This document shows, piece after piece, positions 1 to 8,075 of a stretch of DNA of 64,000 bases. A program made the translations under genes and the position numbers. Origin of the DNA: Candidatus Laterigemmans baculatus (GTDB lineage Bacteria > Planctomycetota > Planctomycetia > Pirellulales > Pirellulaceae); the NCBI RefSeq assembly GCF_010367455.1, contig NZ_WRPR01000077.1:62001-126000 (forward strand). The letters run 5' to 3'. Below the pieces are notes generated by a model. It saw nothing but the letters and a program-made list of their open reading frames with translations, was not told the DNA's origin and did no database searches. Position 1 is the first letter of the stretch, and each line of letters starts with the position of its first letter.

Positions 1-37
1 CCGGTTTTTTGAAGCGAGCTAGCGTCGTCACCCAATT

Positions 38-101
38 GTTTAACGGCAAACCGAAGGCGACTGCTTTGGAGAACACAGTCGCCTTCGGCTTGCCGTTAAA
101 C
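38..101. repeat. Inverted repeat with 26-nt arms
   Basis: Arms 38-63 and 76-101 are reverse complements with one mismatch and a 12-nt loop. The arm begins GTTTAACGGCAA and ends AAGGCGACTG. A solo copy of the right-hand arm recurs at 7332-7357 with one mismatch, so this is a dispersed family rather than a local hairpin. No gene is convincing in positions 1-232. Confidence 0.8.
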
Positions 102-232
102 GATTTTCCCGCGGACCGCTACTTTCGCGGAGCGAAAGGCGACTATCTCGCTCTTGCCTTCGGGTGGGGGGCGTTGCTAGGGTCCGCTCCGGCTGATTCT
201 CAAGTTCAGCGAGGGGTGGGAGGGCCGCGAGA

Positions 233-748
233 GTGCTCAGCGATTACAAGGTCAGCCGCTGTACGCGGCGGTGCGCTCAACTCGAGCGAGCGCTCGAGCC
301 GGGAGAATGGTATTTCTCGGTCGTCTCCGAAGGGGATGAGGAAGGGGCGCTGGTTCGCCACGACTATTCCGCCGAAGCTTGGCAAGGACCGCCAGAAGGG
401 ACGTTGGGATGGTGGAAATGTCGGATGCCCGAAGCGGGCGCCAAGAAATTGACGCTGGCTCCCGACGGCGTGCTGGTCGACTTGCTGCGGCAGACGGGCG
501 AAGGAACCGATCCGGCGCTGCGGTATCTGCTGGCGCTGCTCCTGATGCGGCGGCGGTTGATCAAGCCCGTGGACTCTCCCGCTGGCCCCCCCGCTCGTTC
601 TGGCTCCCCCGCTACCGCCGGAGGGCTGGAAGTCGAGGTGATTGCCGACGGTTCGACGATCGCGCTCGAGCCGTGCCGGATCCATCCCGATCAATTGCCG
701 AGACTCCGCGAACAGTTGTCGGAGCTGCTCTACTGCGAAGCCGATTGA
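233..748 (+). CDS. Conserved hypothetical protein, 171 aa
   Basis: I do not recognise the family. The product is soluble-looking with no signal peptide or membrane segment. It has a CTRRC pair near residue 10, a WWKC motif near residue 62 and a last Cys close to the C-terminus (LLYCEAD). An early stretch, PGEWYFSVV, looks folded and conserved, which argues for a real gene. The GTG start at 233 gives the frame that runs to the TGA at 746-748. The stop overlaps the TTG start of the next gene (TTGA), so the two are probably translationally coupled. A Cys-rich, possibly metal-binding role is only inference. Confidence 0.6.
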   Translation: MLSDYKVSRCTRRCAQLERALEPGEWYFSVVSEGDEEGALVRHDYSAEAWQGPPEGTLGWWKCRMPEAGAKKLTLAPDGVLVDLLRQTGEGTDPALRYLLALLLMRRRLIKPVDSPAGPPARSGSPATAGGLEVEVIADGSTIALEPCRIHPDQLPRLREQLSELLYCEAD

Positions 749-1815
749 GGACGCTCGTCGTCCTGCTGGCGGTCGTGTGGGTCGCTGGCGGGGCAACTTG
801 CCATCGCGGCCAGCGGGTCTCGGATCTCAACCCGCCGCCCGTGGTCTTTGAGTCGACGCCGCGGATCGAAGAGGTGATCGCGGCGGTCAATCTAACCGAT
901 GCGATCACGCAGATGCAGAGCACCTCGACGACCGTCGAACTGCTCGACTCGCCGCTCCCGGTATCCCGCTTGAGCGCGACGCTGGCGCTCGAGCGACCGC
1001 GCCGCTTCCGCCTGCGGGCCAGCTTGCCGATCATGCTCGGGGCGGGCCTCGACGTGGGGAGCAACGACGAAACGTTCTGGATGCAGTATCCCGACAACGG
1101 CGTCCACCAAACGCTGCTGTTTGCGCGGCACGACGAGTTCCAGCAACGGATGGCCGGCTCGCCGCTGCCGGTCGATCCGACGTGGTTGATCGAAGCGCTC
1201 GGACTGGTCCACATCGATCCGGAGCTGGTCACCGAAGGGCCGGTGCCGCGTGGCGATGGAGCGCTCGAGGTTCGCACGCGGGTGCCGACCGCCAGCGGCA
1301 GCTACCAGCGGGTGTTGCTGATCGACGGCGCGGCCGGGTTCGTCCGCGGCCAGTACCTGTACGGTCCGGCCGGCGAGCTGGTCGCCAGCGCCAGCGGCTC
1401 GGAGCACCAGTACTATCCCGAGCACCGCGTCGTGCTGCCGCACAGCGTCCAGATCCAGCTGCAGCCGCAAGCCGGCCCGCCGATGGGGCTGCAGATCGAG
1501 ATCGGCTCGTACGTGCTGAATCAGTTGCTCGGCGAAGATCCGCGGCTGTTCGAGATCCCGACCGGCAGCCACCAAGTGATCGACCTCAGCCGCTTGCAGC
1601 CGTCGGTCGCTCCACCTCCGCTGGGCGCAGTTCCGCCCCCAGGGATGCTGCCTCCTGCAGCTCTGCCTCCTGCGACTCCCCCCCCGGGGGCTTCGTCTCC
1701 CTACACGCCTCCGGGGCAGGTTCCGGCACTGACTCCGGCGGCGGGCGAGCCGGTCCGTTCCTACGTGCCGACGGCCAGCTACGTCCCCACGCTCCGCGGC
1801 AACCAGTTGCGCTAG
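745..1815 (+). CDS. Probable secreted lipoprotein, 356 aa
   Basis: The frame is open from 379, but I place the start at the TTG at 745, overlapping the upstream TGA. It opens a signal peptide (hydrophobic residues about 4-16) leading to a cysteine at about residue 19 (GGATC), a weak lipobox. The body (residues 30-290) reads like an antiparallel beta protein: it describes a substrate-like chain with many short hydrophobic strands (RFRLRASLPIMLGAGLDVG, ETFWMQYPD), reminiscent of LolA/LolB-type lipoprotein carriers, but that is inference. The last 80 residues are Pro-rich and low complexity. The stop TAG lies inside a GCTAGC hexamer like that of the dispersed repeats just downstream. Confidence 0.6.
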   Translation: MRTLVVLLAVVWVAGGATCHRGQRVSDLNPPPVVFESTPRIEEVIAAVNLTDAITQMQSTSTTVELLDSPLPVSRLSATLALERPRRFRLRASLPIMLGAGLDVGSNDETFWMQYPDNGVHQTLLFARHDEFQQRMAGSPLPVDPTWLIEALGLVHIDPELVTEGPVPRGDGALEVRTRVPTASGSYQRVLLIDGAAGFVRGQYLYGPAGELVASASGSEHQYYPEHRVVLPHSVQIQLQPQAGPPMGLQIEIGSYVLNQLLGEDPRLFEIPTGSHQVIDLSRLQPSVAPPPLGAVPPPGMLPPAALPPATPPPGASSPYTPPGQVPALTPAAGEPVRSYVPTASYVPTLRGNQLR

Positions 1816-1829
1816 CGGCGGGCGTTCCC

Positions 1830-2078
1830 TGAGCCGTAGGGGCTAGCCTCGGGCCTCGCATCAGCCGCCGGGCGCTAGCCCCCGGTTTCCGAAAACGCCG
1901 TGACAACCGGACGCTAGCGCGTGGCGGCTGATTGAGTGGACGGGGCTCGGATGCGGCGGAACCCGCGGCTAGCGCCCGGCGGCTCAGGGAACCGGGGGCT
2001 AGCGCCCGGCGGCTGATGAATAATCCGGGCTAGCGCCCGGCGGCTGATGAATATTTCGGGCCGGCGCCGGCGGTTCAG
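1830..2078. repeat. Cluster of GCTAGC-type hairpin repeats
   Basis: At least six units of the dispersed GCTAGC family. 1830-1854 is the GAGCCGTAGG type (type C). 1861-1931 is a full two-arm element (type A arm, loop, inverted type B arm). 1961-1986, 1990-2016 and 2024-2047 are single inverted type A arms. 2056-2078 is a degenerate arm that overlaps the stop codon of the sigma factor gene. The cluster separates convergent genes. Confidence 0.85.
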
Positions 2079-2722
2079 GAGGGGCGGCGGAGTTGTTCGC
2101 GGGCGCGGCTGAGGGTGGGGCCGATGGTGTTTTCGGAGAGCCCCGTCGCCTGGCTGATCTCGCGGTAGCTTTTGCCCTCCAGGTGGTACATCCGCACGAT
2201 GTGAGCCTCCTGAGGGTCGAGGCGGTTGAGCAGCTGTTCGACGTGATCGCGGTCGTCGATGCGGGCTTCATGTTCGTCGACGCTACTGATCCGGGTCGCC
2301 TCGCCGTTGGTCGCGAAGCGGGATTCGCCCATCCCGCCTTGCGAGGCCGATTCCGCCGTGGCGGCTCCGCCAGGAGATGCTGCTCCACCGGATCGGTCCC
2401 CGCCGCTGGAATGGCGCGGGGCGTTGCTCAGCAGTCGCCGGACGATGACCCGTCGGGAGACGACCGCCAAGTAGGTCGCCAGCGAGCACTGGCGGCGGAA
2501 GCGGCGGAGGATCGCGAAATCGTTTTCGACGAGTTTGAGAAAAACGTCGGCGACCAGATCGTCGAGCGTCGCGCTGTCGAGCGGCAGGGAGCGGGCCGCA
2601 GCGGTGTGCCGGGCGACGTGGACCACCAATCCCAGAAAGCGATCGACGAAATCCTCCCACGCCCGCGGAGCACTCTGCAGGCAGCGATCGAGCAGCAGGC
2701 GGTCGACGTCCGATAGACTCAC
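2075..2722 (-). CDS. ECF-type RNA polymerase sigma factor, 215 aa
   Basis: Residues about 10-95 fit sigma-70 region 2 (ATLDDLVADVFLKLVEND, then FRRQCSLATYLAVVSRRVI). Residues about 155-213 fit region 4 with a helix-turn-helix (SYREISQATGLSENTIGPTLS). Regions 1 and 3 are missing, as expected for the extracytoplasmic-function class. The linker (residues 100-150) is low complexity and Ser/Gly-rich. The start is GTG at 2722. No anti-sigma gene adjoins it: the neighbours are unrelated and both are separated by repeats or a long intergenic region. It probably directs a small stress or surface regulon; the target is unknown. The stop codon sits in a degenerate copy of the GCTAGC repeat. Confidence 0.85.
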   Translation of the reverse strand: MSLSDVDRLLLDRCLQSAPRAWEDFVDRFLGLVVHVARHTAAARSLPLDSATLDDLVADVFLKLVENDFAILRRFRRQCSLATYLAVVSRRVIVRRLLSNAPRHSSGGDRSGGAASPGGAATAESASQGGMGESRFATNGEATRISSVDEHEARIDDRDHVEQLLNRLDPQEAHIVRMYHLEGKSYREISQATGLSENTIGPTLSRAREQLRRPS

Positions 2723-3175
2723 GCGGCAGACTTTCGGGCGAGCATCGACGACGCTCGCGGGGAGAAGGGAGTAAGCGAGAAGGGGAAAGCAAGGCGACTG
2801 TCGATGACGCCCGTCAAGATGAGAGGCCCGTCAAGCGGTTCGCCGAACACCTAGCATATTAGGTGGGGGGAGAGTCGCTCGCAAGCAAACCGGGGGGATC
2901 AAATCGCGTACGTTGACATCGATCCGCACGATTCCTACGATCGATACTCCCGCTCTTCAGGGTACAAGCGAACCACGGGGCCATCCAGCCTCTGGCGGCG
3001 AAGGGGGATCCCGAAGAGCGTTGTCCCTGCCACGAAACCGCTCGGCGGGTGGTTGCAAAGCTCAAAATCCAGAGCTCAAAGTTCAAGGCTCGGTAGGCGT
3101 TCGTGCCGATACCAGCCCTGAAGCCAACTTTCCACCGTTGATTGCTCGGGTCTATCGAGAGGAAGAAGAAAGACA
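2723..3175. other. 453-nt intergenic region between divergent genes
   Basis: No gene is convincing here. It contains a short dyad CACCTA-N6-TAGGTG at 2848-2865, about 125 nt upstream of the sigma factor start, and a good promoter match at 2913-2941 pointing to the ferredoxin gene. The dyad could be an operator; that is a guess. Confidence 0.4.
2913..2941 (+). promoter_or_regulatory. Putative sigma-70 promoter upstream of fdxA
   Basis: TTGACA at 2913-2918 is a perfect -35 match, followed after 17 nt by TACGAT at 2936-2941 (4 of 6 to TATAAT). It would give a 5' leader of about 225 nt before the ferredoxin start. The match is by eye, and promoter rules are less well known in planctomycetes. Confidence 0.4.
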
Positions 3176-3454
3176 ATGACTCACGTCGTCACGCAGCCCT
3201 GCTTCGGATGCAAATACACCGACTGTGTGGTGGTTTGCCCGGTCGAGTGCTTCTACGAAGGGGAAAAGATGCTGTACATCCACCCCGAAGAGTGCATCGA
3301 CTGTGAGGCCTGCGTGCCCGAGTGCCCGGTCGAAGCGATCTTCCACGAGGACAACGTTCCAGAAGAGTGGAAGGAATACATCGAGATGAACGCCGAGATG
3401 GCCGAGCAATCGGAAGTCATCACCGAGAAGAAAGAACCGCTCGCCGATAGCTGA
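3176..3454 (+). CDS. fdxA: 7Fe ferredoxin (3Fe-4S / 4Fe-4S)
   Basis: A 92-residue electron carrier. The cysteine pattern matches the seven-iron ferredoxin family typified by Azotobacter FdI: C9, C12, C17, C21 and C25 in [18 protein letters not shown], then C40, C43, C46 and C50 in [12 protein letters not shown]. By family knowledge C9, C17 and C50 bind the 3Fe-4S cluster and C21, C40, C43 and C46 the 4Fe-4S cluster. The C-terminal [17 protein letters not shown] segment is also typical. The family's usual C-terminal tail is shortened. The gene stands alone with its own likely promoter (2913-2941) and a strong terminator (3484-3524). Confidence 0.93.
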   Translation: MTHVVTQPCFGCKYTDCVVVCPVECFYEGEKMLYIHPEECIDCEACVPECPVEAIFHEDNVPEEWKEYIEMNAEMAEQSEVITEKKEPLADS

Positions 3455-3483
3455 GCGGGCAGCAGCACGTAAACCAAACCCGC

Positions 3484-3524
3484 AAAAGGGGGCCTGGGTC
3501 GCGGACCGAGGCCCCCTTTTTTTT
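3484..3524. terminator. Intrinsic terminator after fdxA, bidirectional
   Basis: An 8-bp stem, GGGGGCCT at 3488-3495 with AGGCCCCC at 3509-3516, is followed by eight T (3517-3524) and preceded by four A (3484-3487). It starts 30 nt after the fdxA stop. The A-run lets it work also for transcripts arriving from the minus strand. Confidence 0.9.
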
Positions 3525-3533
3525 GCGCTCCCA

Positions 3534-3728
3534 CTCGTACTCGTACTCAGCGAAGCGGTACTCGTACTCGTACTCGAATCCGCGAAGCCAACACGTGAAG
3601 GCTCGAGTACCGCTTCGCTGAGTACGAGTACCGCTGCGCTGAGTACGAGTACCGCTGCGCTGAGTACGAGTACCGCTTCGCTGAGTACGAGTACCGCTGC
3701 GCTGAGTACGAGTACCGCTTCGCTGAGT
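3534..3728. repeat. 21-bp tandem array with an inverted copy
   Basis: Five consecutive 21-bp units of the form GAGTACGAGTACCGCTKCGCT occupy 3620-3724, differing only at one T/G position, with a partial unit before them. The left part (about 3536-3577) carries the reverse complement of the same unit. The region could therefore fold into a long hairpin with a spacer near 3580-3603. It lies between the fdxA terminator and the 3' end of the HNH gene. Confidence 0.9.
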
Positions 3729-3741
3729 CGGGGGCCGCGGA

Positions 3742-3766
3742 GCCCGAGGCTAGCGCCTACGGCTCA
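3742..3766. repeat. GCTAGC-family repeat, type C arm, inverted
   Basis: The sequence GAGGCTAGCGCCTACGGCTC is the inverted form of the GAGCCGTAGG arm seen at 1830-1854 and 25494-25512. It lies just 3' of the HNH nuclease gene. Confidence 0.75.
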
Positions 3767-3793
3767 AGAAGAGAATGCCCGGTTTTTGACCTC

Positions 3794-4459
3794 TTAGACG
3801 TGCGGCAGGAAGGTTTTCCAGCATTCGTAGCGGGGGTCTTGGATCGGCTGGTGCAGGAGCGGATTGTGCTTGGGCTTGGCCGGTCGGCTGAGCAATTGCA
3901 TCCGAGCCTGCTGCGGGGTCCGCCCTCCTTTGCGGTTGTTGCAGCGCAGGCAGCAACAGACGATGTTCTCCCACGTCGTTCGCCCACCGTGCGAGCGGGG
4001 GACGACGTGATCGAGGCTCAGCTGAGCCGTCGGTTTCTGCTGGCCGCAGTACTGGCAGGTGTGCTCGTCGCGGATGAATAAATTTTTGCGATTGAAGCGG
4101 ACTGTCTGCACTGGCAACCGATCGAACCGCGTCAGGCGGATGATCCGCGGTGCTTGCAGTTCAAAGCCGACCGCCTGAATGTAGTCTTCGCCGATCTGTT
4201 TGGAGGTCGCGTTGAGCTGGCTGACTTCCCGCCAGTCGGCGAAGTCGTAGCTGGTGAACTGATCGCGCTCGAGCATCACGACTTCGGAGCAATTGCGGTA
4301 CAGCAGCGTCAGCGCACGGCGAACCGAGATGACTCGGACCGCCATGTAGAAGCGGTTGAGGACGAGAACGCTCGAATCGAGCACGCTGGTGGATGAGCTG
4401 TCGCCGCTCGACGAGTGACCGTCGATGCGAGTACCTTCGGAAGGACGAGCGTGGACCAT
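3794..4459 (-). CDS. HNH endonuclease family protein, 221 aa
   Basis: The C-terminal half (residues about 125-190) is a complete zinc-type HNH domain: CQYCG, then LSLDHVVPRSHGG with the catalytic His, then NIVCCCLRCNNRKGGRTP. The N-terminal 110 residues (VLNRFYMAVRVISVRRALTLLY) are the usual partner of this class, often annotated simply as HNH endonuclease in many bacteria. Family knowledge does not fix a cellular role, and no methylase, phage or defence gene lies nearby, so I would not call it a restriction enzyme. The N-terminal 25 residues are Ser/Gly-rich. The ATG at 4459 is used; a later start near residue 27 is possible. Confidence 0.85.
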   Translation of the reverse strand: MVHARPSEGTRIDGHSSSGDSSSTSVLDSSVLVLNRFYMAVRVISVRRALTLLYRNCSEVVMLERDQFTSYDFADWREVSQLNATSKQIGEDYIQAVGFELQAPRIIRLTRFDRLPVQTVRFNRKNLFIRDEHTCQYCGQQKPTAQLSLDHVVPRSHGGRTTWENIVCCCLRCNNRKGGRTPQQARMQLLSRPAKPKHNPLLHQPIQDPRYECWKTFLPHV

Positions 4460-4752
4460 CGCGACCGGGATCCTCCAGGGGTGAACCGCCGCGGCAGCGA
4501 CCTCGATCGCATGGGATCAGAGGGCTGATCGTCGACGTCTGGTGAGCATTTTACCGCCCGCTTCGGAGCGCGGCCAGCAAATCAGGACTGAGGCACGAGA
4601 CAATTGAAGCGTCAGGGCGTGAAGTCTGCGTGAGGGCGTCGTGAAGGTCTGGAGAGACCGCCGAACGGGCTAGCGGGTTCGGGCTAGTCGGTTCGCGGTG
4701 GGCGGGTCGCTGTGGGCGGCACCGGGGAATCATCCGAGAGAGGGGCTTTGAA

Positions 4753-5304
4753 GTGGATATCGCTGTGGCGGTTGGATGGTCGGCCGGGTTGCTCGTGCTG
4801 TGCACGCTCGCCTGGGCGCTGAACCTCGTCTCCCTGCCGGGCAACTGGATCGCCGTGGGGCTCGTCGGGCTATACGCCTGGTTGGGGCCCGAAGCGGGAC
4901 GCGCGTCGATCACCTGGCCGGTCGTCGCCGCCGTCTTCGCGGTCGCCGTGCTCGGCGAAGTGATCGAGTTTTTCGCTGCCGCGTTCGGGGCTCAGCGGGC
5001 CGGAGCCAGTCGCCGCTCGACGATGTTCGCGGTCCTCGGCTCGCTCGGCGGTGCGGTGATGGGAATGGTCTTCGGCTCGGCGATCCCGATTCCGATCGTC
5101 GGCTCGGTCGTCGCCGCGGTCCTCTTTGGCTCGGTCGGAGCCACCCTCGGGGCGATGTATGGCGAGTGGTCCGGCGGCAAGACGTGGGGCGAGAGTTGGT
5201 CGGTGGGACACGCGGCTTTCTGGGGCCGCTTGTTTGGCACCGTCGGCAAGCTGGCGAGCGGCGTGATCATCTTGGTCGTGATCGCCGCAGCCGTCCTGCT
5301 CTAG
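4753..5304 (+). CDS. DUF456 family membrane protein, 183 aa
   Basis: The protein is almost wholly hydrophobic, with about five or six membrane segments and Gly-rich stretches. SLPGNWIAVGL in the first loop, VLGEVIEFFAAAFGAQRAGASR in the middle and GGAVMGMVFG match my recollection of DUF456. The function is unknown. Length is close to the family's usual 160-170. It starts with GTG at 4753, has no clear operon partner, and the 293 nt upstream show nothing I can name. Confidence 0.8.
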   Translation: MDIAVAVGWSAGLLVLCTLAWALNLVSLPGNWIAVGLVGLYAWLGPEAGRASITWPVVAAVFAVAVLGEVIEFFAAAFGAQRAGASRRSTMFAVLGSLGGAVMGMVFGSAIPIPIVGSVVAAVLFGSVGATLGAMYGEWSGGKTWGESWSVGHAAFWGRLFGTVGKLASGVIILVVIAAAVLL

Positions 5305-5409
5305 AGACGCTTTTATCTTGCGGGGCTTTCTTCGTTGTCATTACGATTGAAGTGTGGGTAGTCGCTCGGTTGACGCTCACGCTCGCATTGCTCAAGCCGA
5401 AGATTTTGA

Positions 5410-5718
5410 ATGATCCACTACACGTGTGACCGATGTCACCGCGTTATCGAGCTCGACTCCGAAGCACGCTACACGGTCGACATCGAAGCCAAAGCGGTGT
5501 TCGAACCGGGGCCGATCAGCTCGGCGGCCGATGACGACGGCGATCACCTGCTGGAGCTGCACGAGCTTCTCGAGCGGCTCGACGAAGAGGAGGAGGGAGG
5601 CCCCGAGGCGGATCTCGTCCGCCACCACTTCGATCTCTGTTCCGACTGCTTCAAGGTCTACGCGCGAAACCCCATCGCCCGCGAACTGCCGCTGAGCATC
5701 GAGTTCAGCGAGAACTGA
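5410..5718 (+). CDS. Small acidic zinc-ribbon-like protein, 102 aa
   Basis: I recognise no named family. The N-terminus has CDRC (residues 6-9) and the C-terminal half has CSDC (about 77-80), a four-cysteine layout that would fit a zinc ribbon. Between them lies a very acidic stretch (residues 55-70, LLERLDEEEEGG). No membrane segment or signal peptide. The ATG at 5410 follows GAAGATTTTGA, a weak ribosome site. It is followed directly by a GCTAGC repeat element. Metal binding is inferred from the cysteines only. Confidence 0.65.
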   Translation: MIHYTCDRCHRVIELDSEARYTVDIEAKAVFEPGPISSAADDDGDHLLELHELLERLDEEEEGGPEADLVRHHFDLCSDCFKVYARNPIARELPLSIEFSEN

Positions 5719-5725
5719 AGACTCA

Positions 5726-5796
5726 TCAGCCGCCGGGCGCTAGCCCCCGGTTCTCGAAAATGCTGGGAAAACCGGACGCTAGCGCGTGGCGGCTGA
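5726..5796. repeat. GCTAGC-family element, A arm plus inverted B arm
   Basis: Full two-arm element: type A arm (core GGGC-GCTA-GCCC) followed after about 17 nt by an inverted type B arm (core ACGC-GCTA-GCGT). It lies between the convergent genes at 5410 and 5816. CTGAGTACTG follows at 5801-5810. Confidence 0.85.
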
Positions 5797-5815
5797 TTGA
5801 CTGAGTACTGGATCG

Positions 5816-7048
5816 TCAGGGGCTGGTGGAGACCAGCGTGGATTCGCTGGCGGCCAAGTTGCAAAACGCTTCCTTGGCGTCTTGGTACTCGAGCACCGCC
5901 ACGCGGACGTCGACGGGCAGGCGTCGAATTTCCGCATCGTGGTGAGCGTCGACCGCACCGAACACCGTCCGTTGCATCCAATCGGCGGCGATCCGCGGGG
6001 CGGCTAATTCGAGCGCCGTGGCGACTTGATGGAACAGGTTGGGAGTCGAACGCTGGCGGATCGCGTGCTGTTCCCGGTAGGCGACGATCCGAAGTTGTCG
6101 CTCGGCCGCGACGACTTGCATCGCCGCTTGGCGAGCGTCGAGGTCGCCGGCGCGGTGGACCGCCACCAGGAACTGCTGGTCGCCCACGGTCGAGGTCTCG
6201 AGCGGCATTCCTGGCAGCCCGCGGCGGACAACCTGGGCGGTCGCGCGGACGCGGACCAGCCCTCCTCTCCACGCGGCGGGAACGCGAAGCACGAGGGCGA
6301 ACGGTTTGTCCCCTTCGAGGACCTGCGTGGGGGTCGCCCGGAGCTTGAAGAACACCCCTTTGCCGCGATTGATCGTCCCGCTGGCGGCGACGATTTCCAG
6401 CGGAGCAACCTCCTGGTATTTCCGCAGCTCGGCCTTCTTCTCCCGCACTTCGCCGCCCAGATCGCCGTGGAATTCGCTGTAGTCGCCGGTCACGTTGAAC
6501 CCGAGCCGCGAGTTGTCTTCCTCGCTCCGCTCGACGGCGATGTCCCCAGCAAATCGGCTCGCCAGCTGCGTCCGCGGGCTGAAGTCGTCGACCCACACCG
6601 CCGGGTCGAGGAGGTCGACTTCGACCAGCATCTGGTCGATCCGCGGGGCAGTCGGCGAGGTGATCAAGGTCGACAACCGCAGTTCGACCACGACGTGGTC
6701 CTCGAGCATCGAGAGCTCTTCGGACATCGGCAGCACTTCGCTTAAGGAAAGCTTGCCCGGGCCGCTGAGGCTCGCAGCGACTGCGGGAGTCGCCTTGTCG
6801 CCGCTCTCGGAATCAGCCGGTTTCGGATTGGCGGCTTGCAGCGCTGCCGTGGAATGCACCGCAGCCGTGGAATGCACCGCAGCGGCGGAATGCAGCGGGC
6901 GTGCGACGAGGACCGGCGGGATGTCGAACTGGACTTCCGGAGATCCGGCCGCGGCGAATTCGGTGGGCGCTGCGAGCGATCCGCAGGTGAGCGACGCGGA
7001 GGTGAGCAGCAGCGATAGCGGCAAGCCGCTCCAGAAATTGCTGGTCAT
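5816..7048 (-). CDS. Secreted protein of unknown function, 410 aa
   Basis: A signal peptide is visible (residues about 8-26, LPLSLLLTSASLTCGSLAA). Residues 55-75 hold an imperfect repeat HSTAAVHSTAAVHSTAALQ, coded by an 18-bp tandem repeat at about 6848-6890. The middle (residues 125-300) has alternating hydrophobic strands and looks like one or two beta domains (VVVELRLSTLITSPTAP, PFALVLRVPAAWRGGLVRV). The C-terminal 100 residues are helical and polar. No family recognised. Probably periplasmic or surface. It is separated from miaE by more than 300 nt, so likely its own transcript. Confidence 0.65.
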   Translation of the reverse strand: MTSNFWSGLPLSLLLTSASLTCGSLAAPTEFAAAGSPEVQFDIPPVLVARPLHSAAAVHSTAAVHSTAALQAANPKPADSESGDKATPAVAASLSGPGKLSLSEVLPMSEELSMLEDHVVVELRLSTLITSPTAPRIDQMLVEVDLLDPAVWVDDFSPRTQLASRFAGDIAVERSEEDNSRLGFNVTGDYSEFHGDLGGEVREKKAELRKYQEVAPLEIVAASGTINRGKGVFFKLRATPTQVLEGDKPFALVLRVPAAWRGGLVRVRATAQVVRRGLPGMPLETSTVGDQQFLVAVHRAGDLDARQAAMQVVAAERQLRIVAYREQHAIRQRSTPNLFHQVATALELAAPRIAADWMQRTVFGAVDAHHDAEIRRLPVDVRVAVLEYQDAKEAFCNLAASESTLVSTSP

Positions 7049-7373
7049 GGCATTCTCCTTCCCCTGACCTTAAGTCATCCGTTCAACGCAAGTTCTGACG
7101 ATCCTGTCAGTTATGCGAACCCTGTGCCAAGCAGTTCGCATCCATCGCGCTTCCGTCCTAGGAAGGAGCGTCGGTCGCGGACTCGCAACCGACGCGGGGC
7201 AATCCTACGGGTCCGCCGCGCGAAGACAAGAGAAAATCGGTGGCTCCGCGGCGAGTTCCCCGAGCCACGGGCCGCACAAGCCGCAGACGCGTTGCAGTTT
7301 CAAGGGGTCGCAGGTGGGGAGGGGAGAAAAGCAGTCGCCTGCGGCTTGCCGTTAAACGACTGGTTCGGGCAAG
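7049..7373. other. 325-nt intergenic region with a repeat arm
   Basis: No gene seen. It contains a solo copy of the 26-nt repeat arm known from 76-101, at 7332-7357, one mismatch away, directly 3' of miaE. A short inverted pair CTGAC / GTCAG lies near 7096-7112. Some 300 nt therefore separate miaE from the downstream gene on the same strand. Confidence 0.5.
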
Positions 7374-7949
7374 TTAGCTGTGCATGCGGGGCAGGGGAGA
7401 GCCTGCGGCGATGATCGCGGTCTCTTCGCTCGAGAGCTGCTCGAGCCGCTCGCGGACTTCCGCGCGGGAGGCGAAGTGTTCGGCCAACCGCACGTAGGTC
7501 GTGTGATGTCGAGCCTCGCTCTCGAACAACCCGCCGTAGAACTCGACCAGCACCGGATCGTCGAGATGCCGGCGGAGCAAATCGAACCGCTCGCAGCTGC
7601 GGGCTTCGATCAGCCCGGCGACCAGCAAGCGGTCGACCGCGCGGTGTGGTTCTTGGGAGCGGACCAGGGCGTTGAGTTGGCGGCCGTAGGGGCCGCTCTG
7701 GAGTCGACGGAAGCGAATGCCGCGAGCGTCGAGCAGCTCGAGCACCATCTGAAAATGCTCGAGCTCCTCGAGAACGATCCGCGTCATCTCGGTGCAGAGG
7801 GCTCGATCTTCGGTGTAGGCGTTCATCAGCGACAGCGCCACGGTCGCCGCCTTCCGCTCGCAGTGAGCGTGGTCGATCAGGATTTCGTCGAGATGGGCGT
7901 CGACTTGCGCGAGCCAACGCTGGGTCGATTCGGATTGCAGGTGGAGCAC
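7374..7949 (-). CDS. miaE: tRNA-(ms2io6A)-hydroxylase, MiaE
   Basis: A diiron monooxygenase that hydroxylates the isopentenyl group of ms2i6A37 in tRNAs reading UNN codons. The 191 residues carry the expected four-helix ligand set: E31, E62 with H65 (EELEH), E116 and E145 with H148 (ESEARHHT). SGPYGRQLNALVR in the middle is typical. Length is normal for the family. It starts with ATG at 7949, divergent from ftsY, with 126 nt between the two starts. The protein is expected in the cytosol; MiaA and MiaB, which make its substrate, are not in the window. Confidence 0.92.
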   Translation of the reverse strand: MLHLQSESTQRWLAQVDAHLDEILIDHAHCERKAATVALSLMNAYTEDRALCTEMTRIVLEELEHFQMVLELLDARGIRFRRLQSGPYGRQLNALVRSQEPHRAVDRLLVAGLIEARSCERFDLLRRHLDDPVLVEFYGGLFESEARHHTTYVRLAEHFASRAEVRERLEQLSSEETAIIAAGSPLPRMHS

Positions 7950-8075
7950 GGCTGGAGCGGGTTTCGAGTGAGGGGGGAGGCCAGTTTAAACCGATCGCCG
8001 GTTGCTGGAATCGGGACGGGAGAAAACAATTCGAGGCACGCGGCCTTCAGAAATCCACCCCCGAGCGAGACACCG

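Noticed and set aside
2848-2865. CACCTA-N6-TAGGTG as an operator
   Set aside because: Short arms, single copy, no known regulator; kept only as a remark on the intergenic region.
3534-3728. CRISPR array
   Set aside because: Units are directly adjacent 21-bp copies with no variable spacers, and no cas gene is present.
3794-4459. Restriction or phage-defence nuclease
   Set aside because: The HNH protein has no methylase, helicase or phage gene as neighbour, and this HNH class is widespread in core genomes.
7380-8075. Long in-frame extension upstream of ftsY, antisense to miaE
   Set aside because: The extension is the reverse strand of miaE, which has full diiron motifs. FtsY homology and a clear ATG begin at 8076.
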